Source: Geobacter sp.
Lineage (GTDB): Bacteria > Desulfobacterota > Desulfuromonadia > Geobacterales > DSM-12255
Assembly (NCBI GenBank): GCA_009684525.1
Contig: WKKR01000002.1
Span: 682,001-746,000, forward strand
DNA: 64,000 nucleotides
Direction: 5' to 3'
Shown here: positions 26,615 to 35,349 of the stretch, in pieces
Numbering within the stretch: position 1 is the stretch's first letter
Layout: every line of letters starts with the position of its first letter
Translations under genes and position numbers: made by a program
The notes under the pieces: generated by a model
Seen by the model: only the letters and a program-made list of their open reading frames with translations
What the model was told of the DNA's origin: nothing
Database searches by the model: none

Positions 26615-27079
26615 CTATCTGGCCGCGACGACGCCGGTAAGCCGGTGGCGCAGCTGCCGATGACATCCCCAGCACTGCCGGGTGGTATCCATCTGTGAAA
26701 CCGCTTCCGTGTGACAGCGGATGCAATTGCGCTGCACGACCTTTGCGCCGTGGCTGGACAGGGTGATCCGCTCCGGGACCATCCCCGAGTGAAACGACAC
26801 CACATCCTTCAGACCGTCGATCGATTTCCAGGCATAGTGCAGCAGGTGATTGCCATTGGGGAGGTGACAGTCTACGCAGCGGATGCGCCGGTGGGCGCCG
26901 GCATGGCTCCAGGCGGTGTGCTGCTCTTCCATGACGTGGCAGCTGGCGCAAAAAGCCGGGGATTCCGATCTGGCCAGGAGTTGGGGCGGGCCGACCAGCA
27001 GGAAGGCCAGGATGCCAAGACCGGCAATGCCAGAGGAGAAAAGGGCTATTCTGCTCTTCGGGGATGTGGGGAACCGCAT
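26615..27079 (-). CDS. nrfH: Cytochrome c nitrite reductase small subunit NrfH
   Basis: Membrane-anchored tetra-haem quinol dehydrogenase of the NapC/NirT family that feeds electrons to NrfA. The 154-aa product has one N-terminal membrane anchor (about residues 11-30) and four CxxCH sites: CASCH 44-48, CVDCH 68-72, CIRCH 119-123 and CWGCH 136-140. Length and spacing are typical of NrfH. It is the first gene of the minus-strand operon. An FNR-type palindrome lies about 100 bases upstream. Its stop codon touches the end of repeat R1. Confidence 0.95.
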   Translation of the reverse strand: MRFPTSPKSRIALFSSGIAGLGILAFLLVGPPQLLARSESPAFCASCHVMEEQHTAWSHAGAHRRIRCVDCHLPNGNHLLHYAWKSIDGLKDVVSFHSGMVPERITLSSHGAKVVQRNCIRCHTEAVSQMDTTRQCWGCHRQLRHRLTGVVAAR

Positions 27080-27175
27080 CTGTCCTCCCTCGTGACCGGG
27101 CCTGTTGGTTGCCGGCAGTCAGTTTGCCTGTGCGTTGGCAATGACTTCAGACTAGCATCGATCGCGAAATTGCCT

Positions 27176-27189
27176 TTGACCCAGATCAA
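27176..27189. promoter_or_regulatory. FNR/DNR-type binding site upstream of nrfH
   Basis: TTGAC-CCAG-ATCAA is a close match to the TTGAT-N4-ATCAA palindrome bound by Crp/Fnr-family regulators of anaerobic and nitrogen-oxide metabolism. It lies 97 bases before nrfH, in the divergent gap with the FMN riboswitch. A Crp/Fnr gene at 38769 in this window is one candidate regulator. Confidence 0.6.
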
Positions 27190-27279
27190 GGAACCGGCAA
27201 TAGGGGGAGAAAAGGCGCAGGGAAAAGGGGGCAAAGGGATTGACAGCCGGTCGCCGATGCACTAGCATGAAACCGCTTA

Positions 27280-27425
27280 TTCTCAGGGCGGGGTGCAAGT
27301 CCCCACCGGCGGTATCCCAGGTTTCCTGGGGAGCCCGCGAGCGCTTCCTCCGATGCGGAGGGAGGTCAGCAGATCTGGTGCGATGCCAGAGCCGACGGTT
27401 ACAGTCCGGATGAGAGAGGATGGCA
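27280..27425 (+). ncRNA. FMN riboswitch (RFN element)
   Basis: The conserved blocks of the RFN element are present in order: CTCAGGGCGGGGTGCAAGTC, CCCACCGGCGGTA, a variable hairpin, GAGCCCGCGAGCG, a second hairpin with GGTCAGCAGATCTGGTG, and CCGACGGTTACAGTCCGGAT. It ends about 110 bases before ribB, which it should repress when FMN is abundant. Confidence 0.95.
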
Positions 27426-27537
27426 GTCACAACCCTGCCGTTGGTCATTCCTTTGGCATGCCTGTCTCCGCGTGTCGGCATTCCCTTCTCTTTCGCCCTG
27501 ATTCCGGTAAGCCATCCCATCCTTTGGAGGTAGCACC

Positions 27538-28233
27538 ATGAATCAGATCCCCGCACACAACACCCACAGTCCTACGGAACGCATGACCCTGGCGCTGGCA
27601 GCCCTGCGTAGCGGCAGAGGCGTGCTGGTGGTGGACGACGAGGAGCGCGAAAACGAGGGGGACCTCATCTTTGCCGCCGAATCGTTGACCCCTGAGCAGA
27701 TGGCCATGCTGATCCGCGAATGCAGCGGCATCGTCTGCCTCTGCCTGCCCGACGAGAAGGTCCGGGCCCTGGAGCTGCCGATGATGGTGGTGAGCAACAC
27801 CAGCCGCTACCAGACCGCCTTTACCGTCTCCATCGAGGCGGCACAGGGGGTTACCACCGGCGTGTCGGCTGCCGACCGGGTTGCCACGGTGAAGGCCGCC
27901 ATTGCCGACGATGCGCAGCCCGGCGACCTCAACCGCCCCGGCCACATCTTTCCGCTCCGCGCCCGGCCGGGTGGGGTGCTGGAACGCCAGGGGCATACCG
28001 AGGCGACCGTCGACCTGATGCGGCTTGCGGGCCTGCGCCCCTATGGGGTGCTCTGCGAGCTGACCAACCCGGACGGCACCATGTCGCGCCTGGCCGAGAT
28101 CGTCCGCTTCGGCGAGCAGCACGGCATCCCGCTGGTGACGGTGGCGGATATCGTTGCCCATCGCCTGCAGGGAACAGTTGCCACGGCGGCCGGTGCCGAT
28201 CATGCTGCGGCATTCTTCCCGGCTGCGGGTTGA
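27538..28233 (+). CDS. ribB: 3,4-dihydroxy-2-butanone 4-phosphate synthase
   Basis: Converts ribulose 5-phosphate into the four-carbon unit of riboflavin, releasing formate. The 231-aa product shows the family motifs [17 protein letters not shown] (acidic metal-binding loop), [32 protein letters not shown] and [14 protein letters not shown]. The length is that of a stand-alone RibB, not a RibBA fusion. GGAGGT lies 7 bases before the ATG, behind the FMN riboswitch. It is away from other rib genes; riboswitch-controlled isolated ribB copies are common. Confidence 0.95.
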   Translation: MNQIPAHNTHSPTERMTLALAALRSGRGVLVVDDEERENEGDLIFAAESLTPEQMAMLIRECSGIVCLCLPDEKVRALELPMMVVSNTSRYQTAFTVSIEAAQGVTTGVSAADRVATVKAAIADDAQPGDLNRPGHIFPLRARPGGVLERQGHTEATVDLMRLAGLRPYGVLCELTNPDGTMSRLAEIVRFGEQHGIPLVTVADIVAHRLQGTVATAAGADHAAAFFPAAG

Positions 28234-28305
28234 TGGTGGCAATCCGGCCGGTTCTTTGTACACTTGTGACGAGGGAATTCAGACTGAAGAGAGGGAGGTT
28301 CATCT

Positions 28306-28470
28306 ATGCAAAGCTATCTCTGCACCATCTGCGGCTACACCTATGACCCGGCAGCAGGAGACCCCGACAACGGGATCGCCCCCGGCACACCGTTTGCCGA
28401 TCTGCCGGCTGACTGGGTCTGCCCGGTTTGCGGCGTCGGTAAGGAGCTGTTCGAACCGATCGAGGGATGA
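28306..28470 (+). CDS. Rubredoxin
   Basis: A 54-aa electron carrier with the single-iron site formed by CTICGY and CPVCGVGK, and the usual [14 protein letters not shown] segment. The length is typical. GGGAGG lies 8 bases before the ATG. In anaerobes rubredoxins donate electrons to oxygen- or peroxide-reducing enzymes; the partner here is not in the window. A strong hairpin follows the stop directly. Confidence 0.95.
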   Translation: MQSYLCTICGYTYDPAAGDPDNGIAPGTPFADLPADWVCPVCGVGKELFEPIEG

Positions 28471-28477
28471 TATGCGA

Positions 28478-28509
28478 CACAAGGCCGTTCATCTCTGAGC
28501 GGCCTTGTG
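28478..28509. terminator. Bidirectional hairpin after rubredoxin
   Basis: A 10-bp perfect stem, CACAAGGCCG paired with CGGCCTTGTG, begins 8 bases after the rubredoxin stop. There is no clear T-run on either side. It lies between convergent genes (rubredoxin and the small minus-strand gene at 28550). Confidence 0.6.
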
Positions 28510-28549
28510 CATCGGTATCTGCTCCGGCTTGCCGTAGCTGCCGTCCCGG

Positions 28550-28693
28550 TCAGGCGTGACGGTGATGGTGCGGCCAGTGCCGGTCGCTTCCCCGCTGGAG
28601 ATGGAGCGGCCGTTCGTCGGGGTGGTGGGGGCGCACCCCATAGCCCCAGCTGAGGGCGATGATGACAATCAATGAAACGATCAGGTACGTCAT
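28550..28693 (-). CDS. 47-aa His-rich single-pass membrane peptide
   Basis: The frame encodes MTYLIVSLIVIIALSWGYG followed by a basic tail ending HWPHHHRHA. This gives one N-terminal membrane helix and a cytoplasmic or periplasmic His-rich tail of 27 residues with eight His. GAGGAAG lies 8 bases before the ATG. It is shorter than usual gene-calling cut-offs and no family is recognised; the tail suggests metal binding. Support is only the RBS and the sensible composition. Confidence 0.45.
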   Translation of the reverse strand: MTYLIVSLIVIIALSWGYGVRPHHPDERPLHLQRGSDRHWPHHHRHA

Positions 28694-28804
28694 GGCGCAT
28701 CACTTCCTCTCATCTTCATTGTAGCATGGATGCTACGGCCGGCGCCAGGCCGGGCCGATGACGGCAGTTGCCATGACCGCGTCTGCACGGAGAACGGTGC
28801 TGCC

Positions 28805-28834
28805 GCAGACTGATGACAGGTAAGACCTGTCTGC
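28805..28834. repeat. Nested dyad upstream of the EEP gene
   Basis: GACAGGT-AAG-ACCTGTC is a perfect inverted repeat, enclosed by GCAGAC/GTCTGC arms. It lies 26 bases before the ATG at 28860, where an operator or leader hairpin could act. A second small palindrome, GTAGCAT-GG-ATGCTAC, lies at about 28721. Confidence 0.4.
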
Positions 28835-28859
28835 GCCAACGGGAAGGGAGGGAGATGCC

Positions 28860-29960
28860 ATGCGCGTAGCAACCTTCAATCTTGAAAACCTGTTCAGCCG
28901 GCCGGTTTCGATGAACTACCCTGACAATGCCACGGGGTTGCCAGTGCTCAACGATTTTCACCGGCTCAACACCCTGCTGCGCCAGACCGTCTACACCGAC
29001 AAGATCAAGCGGGAGATCGAGGCGCTTGACGATACATACGCGCTTACCGACCACGCTGCCGACCATGAGCAGATCATCCTGCGCGAGATCCGCGGGCAGC
29101 TCTGGCGCCGAAGCGAGAGCGGAACGCGGACCTGGCTCGCCAAAGGGGCGGGCGATTTCCTCGGCTGGGGCGAACTGGTGCGGGAAACCATAGACGACCG
29201 GGCCATCGACAATACCGCCCTGGTGCTTGCCGAGGTTGCGGCGGACATCCAGGTGTTGGTGGAGGTTGAGGACCGGGTGACGCTGCAGCGTTTTAACGAC
29301 GACCTGCTGGTCCCGAAGCTGCAGGAGCGGGGCAGGGAGCCGTTCCGCCATGTGCTGCTGATGGACGGCAACGACAGCCGGGGGATCGATGTGGGGCTTT
29401 TGTCGCGGCTCCCGGTCGAGTCGATGAAGACCCACGTGGAGCTGCGCAATGCCGCGGGCAACCCGCTCTTCTCGCGGGACTGCGCCCAGTTCGTCTGCAC
29501 GCTGCCCGGCCGGGCGCCGCTGGTCATCCTGGCGAATCATTTCACCAGCCAGGGCTCGGACCGCTATGGCAAACGGCGAAAGGAACAGGCGGCAGAGGTG
29601 GCAAGGCTCGTGGATGCTGCCCTGACAATCACTCCTCACGTGATTGTCGCCGGGGACCTGAACGAAGCGCCGGAAAAGGGGAACCTCGCCGCCTTGCTCG
29701 GCCATCCGCAGCTGAAGGACGCCATGGCGCTGGATGCCTACCCGGAAAAGAGCAGATTCCCTGGCACGTACCAGTCCGGGGCCAAAGCGAAGAAGCTCGA
29801 CTATCTGCTGCTGTCGAAGGTGCTGCAGGGGAAGGTCCGGGCCGTGGGGGTCGAGCGGCGCGGCTACCGGTCATCCAAATGGAAGCCGTTTGCGACCGTG
29901 ACCAATGCGCGGGAGCAGGCGTCCGACCATCACTGCGTCTGGGTTGATCTCGACCTGTAG
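28860..29960 (+). CDS. Endonuclease/exonuclease/phosphatase (EEP) family protein
   Basis: A 366-aa metal-dependent phosphodiesterase of the EEP fold (DNase I/AP endonuclease-like). The diagnostic residues are all present: TFNLENLF at the N-terminus, metal-binding Glu in LVEVEDRVTL, catalytic GNDSRGIDVGLLSR, VIVAGDLNEAP and the terminal SDHHCVWVDL. No signal peptide is seen, so it is probably cytoplasmic. Substrate unknown (DNA, RNA, phosphoinositide-like or nucleotide). GGGAGGGAG precedes the ATG. Single-gene unit. Confidence 0.9.
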   Translation: MRVATFNLENLFSRPVSMNYPDNATGLPVLNDFHRLNTLLRQTVYTDKIKREIEALDDTYALTDHAADHEQIILREIRGQLWRRSESGTRTWLAKGAGDFLGWGELVRETIDDRAIDNTALVLAEVAADIQVLVEVEDRVTLQRFNDDLLVPKLQERGREPFRHVLLMDGNDSRGIDVGLLSRLPVESMKTHVELRNAAGNPLFSRDCAQFVCTLPGRAPLVILANHFTSQGSDRYGKRRKEQAAEVARLVDAALTITPHVIVAGDLNEAPEKGNLAALLGHPQLKDAMALDAYPEKSRFPGTYQSGAKAKKLDYLLLSKVLQGKVRAVGVERRGYRSSKWKPFATVTNAREQASDHHCVWVDLDL

Positions 29961-30044
29961 CGGTCGGCAGGTGAGTCCGGATTGTAGCGGCGGGGCATGT
30001 ATCGGTGCCGTGCGGCAGGGGGGCTCTGTTGGCCTGTCGGTTCG

Positions 30045-30539
30045 TTACGGGTCTATCCGGAGCACCACGTAGTCGTTGAATTTTTCCGTGGTGACGTGGA
30101 AATGGATGTCTGTGGGCGTGCAGTTGGTCTGCTGCTTCAGGGTGGCGGGTCTCCTGATGACCCCCTCGCCGGTGGCATGGGTCTCCATGACGGTGCGGCG
30201 GATGGTGCAGCCGGAGCAGTGAACGGTGTTGCCGCACCCTTCGGGGAGTCGTGAATAGGCGCATTCGAAGACGTCTCCCCCCAGGCGGCCTTCGATCTCG
30301 GCCAGTTGCTTGTGGAGCATGATCTTGGCATTCCGGTTGGCGACGGTAACGATCCCCTGCCCATCGACAATGATGATCGGCGCCTCGATCTCGTCGAGAA
30401 AATCACGCAGCTTCAGGGGGATCTTCATCATTTCGCTGTTTGCACAGGCTGAGCAGATGCCATGGGACAGCATGTTGCGGGGGCTCTGTTCATCAAAGGG
30501 GTTTAGCTTAACGCCACACCATGCACAGATCTGGTTCAT
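30045..30539 (-). CDS. PAS domain protein with N-terminal zinc-ribbon-like Cys
   Basis: A 164-aa protein. The start MNQICAWCGVKLNP is chosen by AAGGAC upstream; a longer frame exists to 30578. The first 35 residues hold CxxC and CSAC pairs that may bind zinc or iron-sulfur. A PAS domain follows (APIIIVDGQGIVTVANRNA), with further Cys in the region ECAYSRLPEGCGNTVHCSGC. No output domain is present. Proteins of this kind in Geobacter carry cofactors and act as redox sensors or adaptors; the Cys-rich loop favours redox sensing here. The chemoreceptor gene starts upstream on the same strand, so the two may be linked. Confidence 0.75.
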   Translation of the reverse strand: MNQICAWCGVKLNPFDEQSPRNMLSHGICSACANSEMMKIPLKLRDFLDEIEAPIIIVDGQGIVTVANRNAKIMLHKQLAEIEGRLGGDVFECAYSRLPEGCGNTVHCSGCTIRRTVMETHATGEGVIRRPATLKQQTNCTPTDIHFHVTTEKFNDYVVLRIDP

Positions 30540-30602
30540 CGTAGGTCCTTGCCTTTGAGTGGATATGGCGCGCGGCATGACGGGGCGCCAGTCGATACCG
30601 CG

Positions 30603-32303
30603 CTATTGGTGCACCTTGAGCTTGGCCATTTCCGCCTGCAGCAGCTCGATTTGCCGGGAGAGGATCTCTACCCCCTCCTCCATGATTCTGACCACCGCCA
30701 GGTCGGCATTGGTGGCGCTGTCCATCTCATGTACCGCCTTGCTTATCCGCGCGCTCCGTTGTGCCTGATCGTTGCGCAACAACTCGATCCGCTTGATGAT
30801 ATCGCTCATGTTCCTGGTGGAGTCCGCGATCTCTACCCCGAGGGAGCGCTGTTCCTGGCTGGATGACCTGACGCTGTCGGTCAGGTCTTTCATCTTGTCG
30901 ACGGCGGATATGATCAGCTCGCTGGTTGCGCCCTGTTCGCGGGTTGACTTGGCGATCTGCGCCACCATGTCCGACATGAGTTCCATGGCCTTGCGGATCT
31001 GCTGGCTTCCCTTGGCCTGCTCCACGGTGGTCCGGGCAATGTCGTGCACCTGCTGGAGGGCCACCTCCATGCCGCCGACGATCTTCTGCAGGGCTTCGCC
31101 CGATTTCTGGGAGAGGAGCACCCCGTCTTCCACCCGTTTTTCCGTGATTTTGATAGCGTTGACCGCCTGCTCATTCTCTTTCTGGATACCGGTGATCAGG
31201 TCGGAAATCTCCTGGGTGGAGTTGCGGGTACGCGTGGCCAGCCCCTTGATCTGGTCGGCGACCACGGCGAATCCTTTGCCGTGCTCCCCTGCCTGGGCGG
31301 CAATGATGGCCGAGTTGAGGGCCAGCAGGTTGGTCTGCTCGGCCAGTTCGTCGATGACCAGGAGGATGTTGCCGATTGCCTTGACGCGGCGGGAGAGACT
31401 GCCGATGGCATCGAAGGTGAGCTGGGTGGAGTTCCGGATCTCGCCGATCCCCAGGATGGTGGCGGCAACGGTCTGCTGCCCGACCAGGGCATCGCCGCGC
31501 ACCGCTTCGGTGATGCCGGTGGCACCCTGGGCATTCTTTTCTACCTGTTTGATCGAGGCATCCATTTCAGCCACGGACGTCGCGGTGGCGGTGGCCGCAC
31601 CCATGAGGCTGTTGACGCTGCTGGCGATCTGCTTTACCGCTGCGGCGACCTGGACGATGGAGGTGCTGACCTCGTCGATGGCCCTTGCCTGGACATCGAC
31701 GTTCTTTCCCACGGCGTCGATGCTCATGGACATGGTGCTGATGGCGCCGGCATTCTGAACGGCGGACTGGGCAAGGGTGTCGATCTCGTGGGAGAGGCTC
31801 TCGATGGATGCACTGATCCCGGTGATGGCTGTGCCGGTCTCCTTGACGGCTGCCGACTGGGTTTCTGCGGCGCTCACCAGCTGGTTGGCTGCTCCGGTGG
31901 TATTGAGGGAGATGTTGCGGAGCTCGGTGAGCGAGGCATTGACCCGCACGGCAAATTCCCCCAGCTTGCTGAGCATGGTGTTGAGGTTGCTCCCCAACTG
32001 TCCGATCTCGTCCGCCTCAGTCGGGACGCGGGGGGTGAGGTCGCCATCCGCACCCCGCTCCAGGGCATCGGCAATGCTGGTAACCCGGGTCAGGAGCTTG
32101 CGTTTGGTGTAGAGCCAGAGGGCGATCAGGGTGAACACGATATTGAGCGCGAAGATGGCGCGGATGGCGGCAACCAGCGGGTGGGTATCGGGGATTGCGA
32201 AAGTGCCGGCCATGCGGCCGGTCCCGACGAAACCGCAGAGGCTCAAGACAATACTGGTACTCAACAGGGTTTTGATAACCCGTGAGCCGAAACTAAGGGT
32301 CAT
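30603..32303 (-). CDS. Methyl-accepting chemotaxis protein with minimal sensor region
   Basis: A 566-aa chemoreceptor starting [11 protein letters not shown] (AAAGGAC 9 bases upstream; the longer frame to 32357 lacks an RBS). Two membrane helices (about 8-33 and 45-67) are separated by a short loop of roughly 15 residues, so no real periplasmic sensor domain is present. A HAMP-like segment precedes the long coiled-coil signalling domain. The hairpin tip reads [32 protein letters not shown], close to the consensus. It probably senses a cytoplasmic or membrane-state signal. Confidence 0.9.
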   Translation of the reverse strand: MTLSFGSRVIKTLLSTSIVLSLCGFVGTGRMAGTFAIPDTHPLVAAIRAIFALNIVFTLIALWLYTKRKLLTRVTSIADALERGADGDLTPRVPTEADEIGQLGSNLNTMLSKLGEFAVRVNASLTELRNISLNTTGAANQLVSAAETQSAAVKETGTAITGISASIESLSHEIDTLAQSAVQNAGAISTMSMSIDAVGKNVDVQARAIDEVSTSIVQVAAAVKQIASSVNSLMGAATATATSVAEMDASIKQVEKNAQGATGITEAVRGDALVGQQTVAATILGIGEIRNSTQLTFDAIGSLSRRVKAIGNILLVIDELAEQTNLLALNSAIIAAQAGEHGKGFAVVADQIKGLATRTRNSTQEISDLITGIQKENEQAVNAIKITEKRVEDGVLLSQKSGEALQKIVGGMEVALQQVHDIARTTVEQAKGSQQIRKAMELMSDMVAQIAKSTREQGATSELIISAVDKMKDLTDSVRSSSQEQRSLGVEIADSTRNMSDIIKRIELLRNDQAQRSARISKAVHEMDSATNADLAVVRIMEEGVEILSRQIELLQAEMAKLKVHQ

Positions 32304-32487
32304 ATCCGGTGTCCTTTGGATGCGAGGTTTTGCAGAGCAGAAGGGCACGTTAAGCAATGTACCATTTTAACGGGTAATAGGTGATTTGCAACGATGAACT
32401 CCCGAACACCCTCTTTTACCGCCGGTTTGACCTTCCAAGTTAGCGGTTGAGCCTTTCTCCCCGCGGTTGCAGCGGCAGTCGACGATA

Positions 32488-32515
32488 TTGACAACAATTT
32501 TCATTTTGCTATAAT
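32488..32515 (+). promoter_or_regulatory. Consensus sigma70 promoter of hsp20
   Basis: TTGACA and TATAAT are both perfect, separated by 16 bases, 40 bases before the hsp20 start. No CIRCE element or sigma32-type box was seen. Confidence 0.8.
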
Positions 32516-32554
32516 GAAATCGTAAAAAAAGCAGTAAAAAGGAGGTGTTGAGCT

Positions 32555-33118
32555 ATGAGACGACAGGGAGGCCATGTGGAAGTGAAATCCTCTCCTGGTC
32601 GGGGAGTGGAAAAACACGAGGTGAAAACCGATACGCCAACGAGAGAAGGGACGCTGCCAGCCCGGCATCCACGTAGCTTGATGTCGACGTTTGATGACAT
32701 GGAGCGGTGGATGGAGGAGTCGCTGCATCGACCGTTCCTGTTCGACTTCGGGATGCGGCCGTTCAGCCGACTGTTTCATGACCTGAATATGGTGGGCGAG
32801 GTGTTGCCATCGGTGGATATCTTCGAAGAGGGGCACGAAGTGGTGGTGAAGGCGGAAATGCCCGGCATGAGACGTGAGGATATCGATGTCAGGCTGGAAG
32901 AGAATCGGCTGATCATCACCGGAGAGAAAAAGAACGAGGAGATGGTCGAGCGGAAAGACTATTATCGACTCGAACGGTCGTACGGATCGTTCAATCGGAC
33001 GCTCCTTCTGCCGGAAGGGATCAGGAGCGAGAACGCTACTGCCACTTTCAGGGATGGCATCCTGGAAATCAGGATTCCGCGCGAGGAAGGGCATACCAGG
33101 AAGATAACGGTCGAATAG
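32555..33118 (+). CDS. Hsp20/alpha-crystallin small heat-shock protein
   Basis: ATP-independent holdase chaperone. The 187-aa product has an alpha-crystallin domain from about residue 88 to the end, with PSVDIFEEGHEVVVKAEMPG, DIDVRLEENRLIITGEKK and the signature FRDGILEIRIPR (GxLxxxxP-like). The N-terminal 85 residues are longer and more polar than usual. The C-terminal IxI motif is present as ITVE only. A perfect sigma70 promoter and AAAAAGGAGG RBS imply strong expression. Single gene with its own terminator. Confidence 0.95.
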   Translation: MRRQGGHVEVKSSPGRGVEKHEVKTDTPTREGTLPARHPRSLMSTFDDMERWMEESLHRPFLFDFGMRPFSRLFHDLNMVGEVLPSVDIFEEGHEVVVKAEMPGMRREDIDVRLEENRLIITGEKKNEEMVERKDYYRLERSYGSFNRTLLLPEGIRSENATATFRDGILEIRIPREEGHTRKITVE

Positions 33119-33141
33119 CCCTGGAAACGGCATGACGGGCA

Positions 33142-33182
33142 GCAAACGAGAGGGAGGCGACAGCTTCCCTCTCGTTTGTTGC
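33142..33182 (+). terminator. Terminator of hsp20
   Basis: The arms CAAACGAGAGGGA and TCCCTCTCGTTTG form a 13-bp stem with a short loop, 24 bases after the stop codon. Confidence 0.8.
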
Positions 33183-33242
33183 ATCAGCGCCGGGAGGGAG
33201 TATCATTGAGCTGATACCGAAGGGCACAGAGGGGGTGCGATC

Positions 33243-33659
33243 ATGATCATGGGGAAATTGCCGTTTCGCGGGGATCTGCTCCGGGAACTGAACAGGTGTG
33301 CCGCCGCACAGGATATCCAGGCCGGTACGGTGCAGGTGATCGGTTCTCTTTCCCGGGCGCGGTTGTCGTTCTTCGACCAGAAGATCCGGGCCTACCAAGA
33401 GCTGGATTTCGATGCTCCCCACGAGATTGTCTCCGGCTGCGGCACCATTTCTCTGCGCGACGACAAGCCGACAGTGCATCTGCATCTGGCGGTGGCGGGG
33501 AGCGACGGCCGGGTCATGGGGGGGCACTGCCTGGAAGGATGCACCGTCTTCGCCGTCGAGTTTGTGATGGTTCCGTTCCGTGGCGAGGCACCGCGTCGGG
33601 GCATCGATGCCGGAGATACCGGCCTGCTCTTATGGGAGAAGGCGCTCTATACGGACTGA
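33243..33659 (+). CDS. PPC (DUF296) domain protein
   Basis: A 138-aa single-domain member of the PPC/DUF296 family. Diagnostic features are GSLSRARLSFFDQ, EIVSGCGTISL and the metal-binding signature HLHLAVAGSDGRVMGGHCLEG. In plants the domain accompanies AT-hook DNA-binding motifs; in bacteria it stands alone and its role is unsettled. AGAGGGGG precedes the ATG at 33243 (ATG 33249 is also possible). Single-gene unit between hsp20 and cysteine synthase. Confidence 0.88.
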   Translation: MIMGKLPFRGDLLRELNRCAAAQDIQAGTVQVIGSLSRARLSFFDQKIRAYQELDFDAPHEIVSGCGTISLRDDKPTVHLHLAVAGSDGRVMGGHCLEGCTVFAVEFVMVPFRGEAPRRGIDAGDTGLLLWEKALYTD

Positions 33660-33814
33660 TACGGGCGTTTCGGTCTACTGGGCGAGTGGGGTGAAGACCG
33701 GGAGGGCATAGTTACCGTTGTGTTTCTGCGACAGATTATGTACCATGATGCGGATTCCGAGCCCGCTGCTGCTGGCCGCTATCCGTCATTACCTTCTGGC
33801 AGGGGGATTCCTGC

Positions 33815-34738
33815 ATGGCACGTAATCCGTTTCAACTGATCAGCAACATCGGCAACACCCCGCTCATCGAGCTGACTTCGATCAACTGCAACCCCCGGGT
33901 CAGGATCCTGGCCAAGCTGGAGGGGAACAACCCCGGTGGCTCCATCAAGGACCGCCCGGCGCTCTACATGCTGACAAAGGCTGAGGAGAGCGGCGAACTG
34001 GTACCGGGCAAGACCATCCTCGAACCGACTTCCGGGAATACCGGCATTGCCTTGGCCATGCTCGGTGCTGCCAAGGGATACCGGGTGAAGCTGGTCATGC
34101 CGGCATGTGTCAGCCTGGAGCGCCGTAGCGTCCTGGAGGCCTTTGGCGCCGAAGTGGTTCTCTCTCCCCACGACGAAGCGACTGACGGCGCCATCCGGAT
34201 GGCACATCGCATTCTGGAGAACGATCCCGAGCGCTACTACATGCCCAACCAGTATGCCAACCGCAACAACGTCCTGGCCCATTACGAGACCACCGGTCCC
34301 GAGATCCTCCGGCAGGCAAATGGGGAGGTCGATGTCTTCGTGGCCGGAATGGGGACGGGCGGGACCCTGATGGGGGTGGGCGCCTACCTCCACGAGCAGA
34401 AACCGGGCGTCAGGATCGTCGGAGTCGAGCCAACCCTCGGTCACAAGGTCCAAGGGCTCAAGAACATGAAAGAGGCGATCGTTCCCGCGATTTATCACGA
34501 GGAGGCGCTGGATCGGAAGATCACTGTTCTCGACGAGGAGGCGTTTGCCTTTGCCCGCGAACTGGCTACTCACGAAGGGCTTTTTGTCGGGATGTCCAGC
34601 GGTGCGGCCGTGGCGGGAGCCCTGTCCATGGCCCAGGAGATGGAGAGCGGCACCATCGTCACGATTCTCCCCGACCGGGGGGACCGTTATCTCAGTACCT
34701 CGCTCTTCAGGTCGATGTGCGCTTCCTGCCCCCCGTAA
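33815..34738 (+). CDS. cysM: Cysteine synthase (CysM/CysK family)
   Basis: PLP enzyme that makes cysteine from O-acetylserine (or phosphoserine) and sulfide. The 307-aa product has the PLP lysine in GGSIKDRPA, the phosphate-binding TSGNTGIALA, the substrate-binding MGTGGTLMGV and a C-terminal SSGAAVAGAL. The length and the KDRP motif fit the CysM branch better than CysK, but the distinction is not certain. It is a single gene followed by a strong bidirectional terminator. Confidence 0.9.
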   Translation: MARNPFQLISNIGNTPLIELTSINCNPRVRILAKLEGNNPGGSIKDRPALYMLTKAEESGELVPGKTILEPTSGNTGIALAMLGAAKGYRVKLVMPACVSLERRSVLEAFGAEVVLSPHDEATDGAIRMAHRILENDPERYYMPNQYANRNNVLAHYETTGPEILRQANGEVDVFVAGMGTGGTLMGVGAYLHEQKPGVRIVGVEPTLGHKVQGLKNMKEAIVPAIYHEEALDRKITVLDEEAFAFARELATHEGLFVGMSSGAAVAGALSMAQEMESGTIVTILPDRGDRYLSTSLFRSMCASCPP

Positions 34739-34765
34739 CCGGCCGACCGGTGTCCGGTGACAAGA

Positions 34766-34806
34766 ATGAAAAAAAGGCCGCATCGATTCCGATGCGGCCT
34801 TTTTCA
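34766..34806. terminator. Bidirectional terminator between cysM and a convergent gene
   Basis: GGCCGCATCG and CGATGCGGCC form a 10-bp stem with a 4-base loop, flanked by A7 on the left and T5 on the right, so it terminates both strands. Confidence 0.92.
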
Positions 34807-34824
34807 TCCCCTGGAGGGAAAGGA

Positions 34825-35067
34825 TTACTTTGCAGCAGGAGCTTCCGGAGCAGCAGCCGGTGCTACTTCTTTTTTCATTTCTTTCTTGGCCTTCTTGACT
34901 TTCTTGGCCTTTTTCACTTTCTTGGCAACAGCCTTTTCTTCCTTCATGATCGGCGGGTGTCCCGGCGGGAGAGCAGCCGGAGCTGCAGCGGGCTCAGAGG
35001 CGCTTACGATACCGGCGAAGGAAACAGCTACCAGGGCGGCAACTACGGTGGTGATCATCTTTTTCAT
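34825..35067 (-). CDS. Small secreted Lys/Ala/Pro-rich protein
   Basis: An 80-aa protein with a clear signal peptide (MKKMITTVVAALVAVSFAGI, cleavage after VSA). The mature part is low-complexity: Ala/Pro stretches around a strongly basic centre with repeated KKVKKAKK units, resembling an H1-like tail. It should be periplasmic or extracellular and could bind polyanions such as polysaccharide or DNA. Function unknown. An RBS-like GGAGTC lies upstream, and a good terminator follows. Confidence 0.7.
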   Translation of the reverse strand: MKKMITTVVAALVAVSFAGIVSASEPAAAPAALPPGHPPIMKEEKAVAKKVKKAKKVKKAKKEMKKEVAPAAAPEAPAAK

Positions 35068-35246
35068 GGAGACTCCTTACTGAATGAGATTTTCCAACTA
35101 CAACGCATAACGTATGCCAAATTGCCGTGAAGTTGTCAAGTCTGGTGGCGCAAGGGGTTACGGCCTGGGGGGTGTCGGAGGTCGATGATGCGAAAGCCTC
35201 ATGTGCGGCAGTGAATACCCCATGTGCGGCAAAGCCCGTTGAGAGG

Positions 35247-35261
35247 TTGCCGAATCGGCAA
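35247..35261. promoter_or_regulatory. Inverted repeat upstream of the c-di-GMP-type operon
   Basis: TTGCCG-AAT-CGGCAA lies about 90 bases before the ATG at 35350 and just upstream of an AT-rich TTATTAATTATTGATAAT stretch that could hold the promoter. An 11-base direct repeat CATGTGCGGCA occurs at about 35199 and 35221. The rest of the 35068-35349 gap shows nothing recognisable. Confidence 0.4.
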
Positions 35262-35349
35262 TACCTGTTATTAATTATTGATAATGAGCTGTCTACCGCT
35301 CAAGAGGTCGGGTTGGATATCCGATACGATTAATCAGAGAGGCTCTCCC

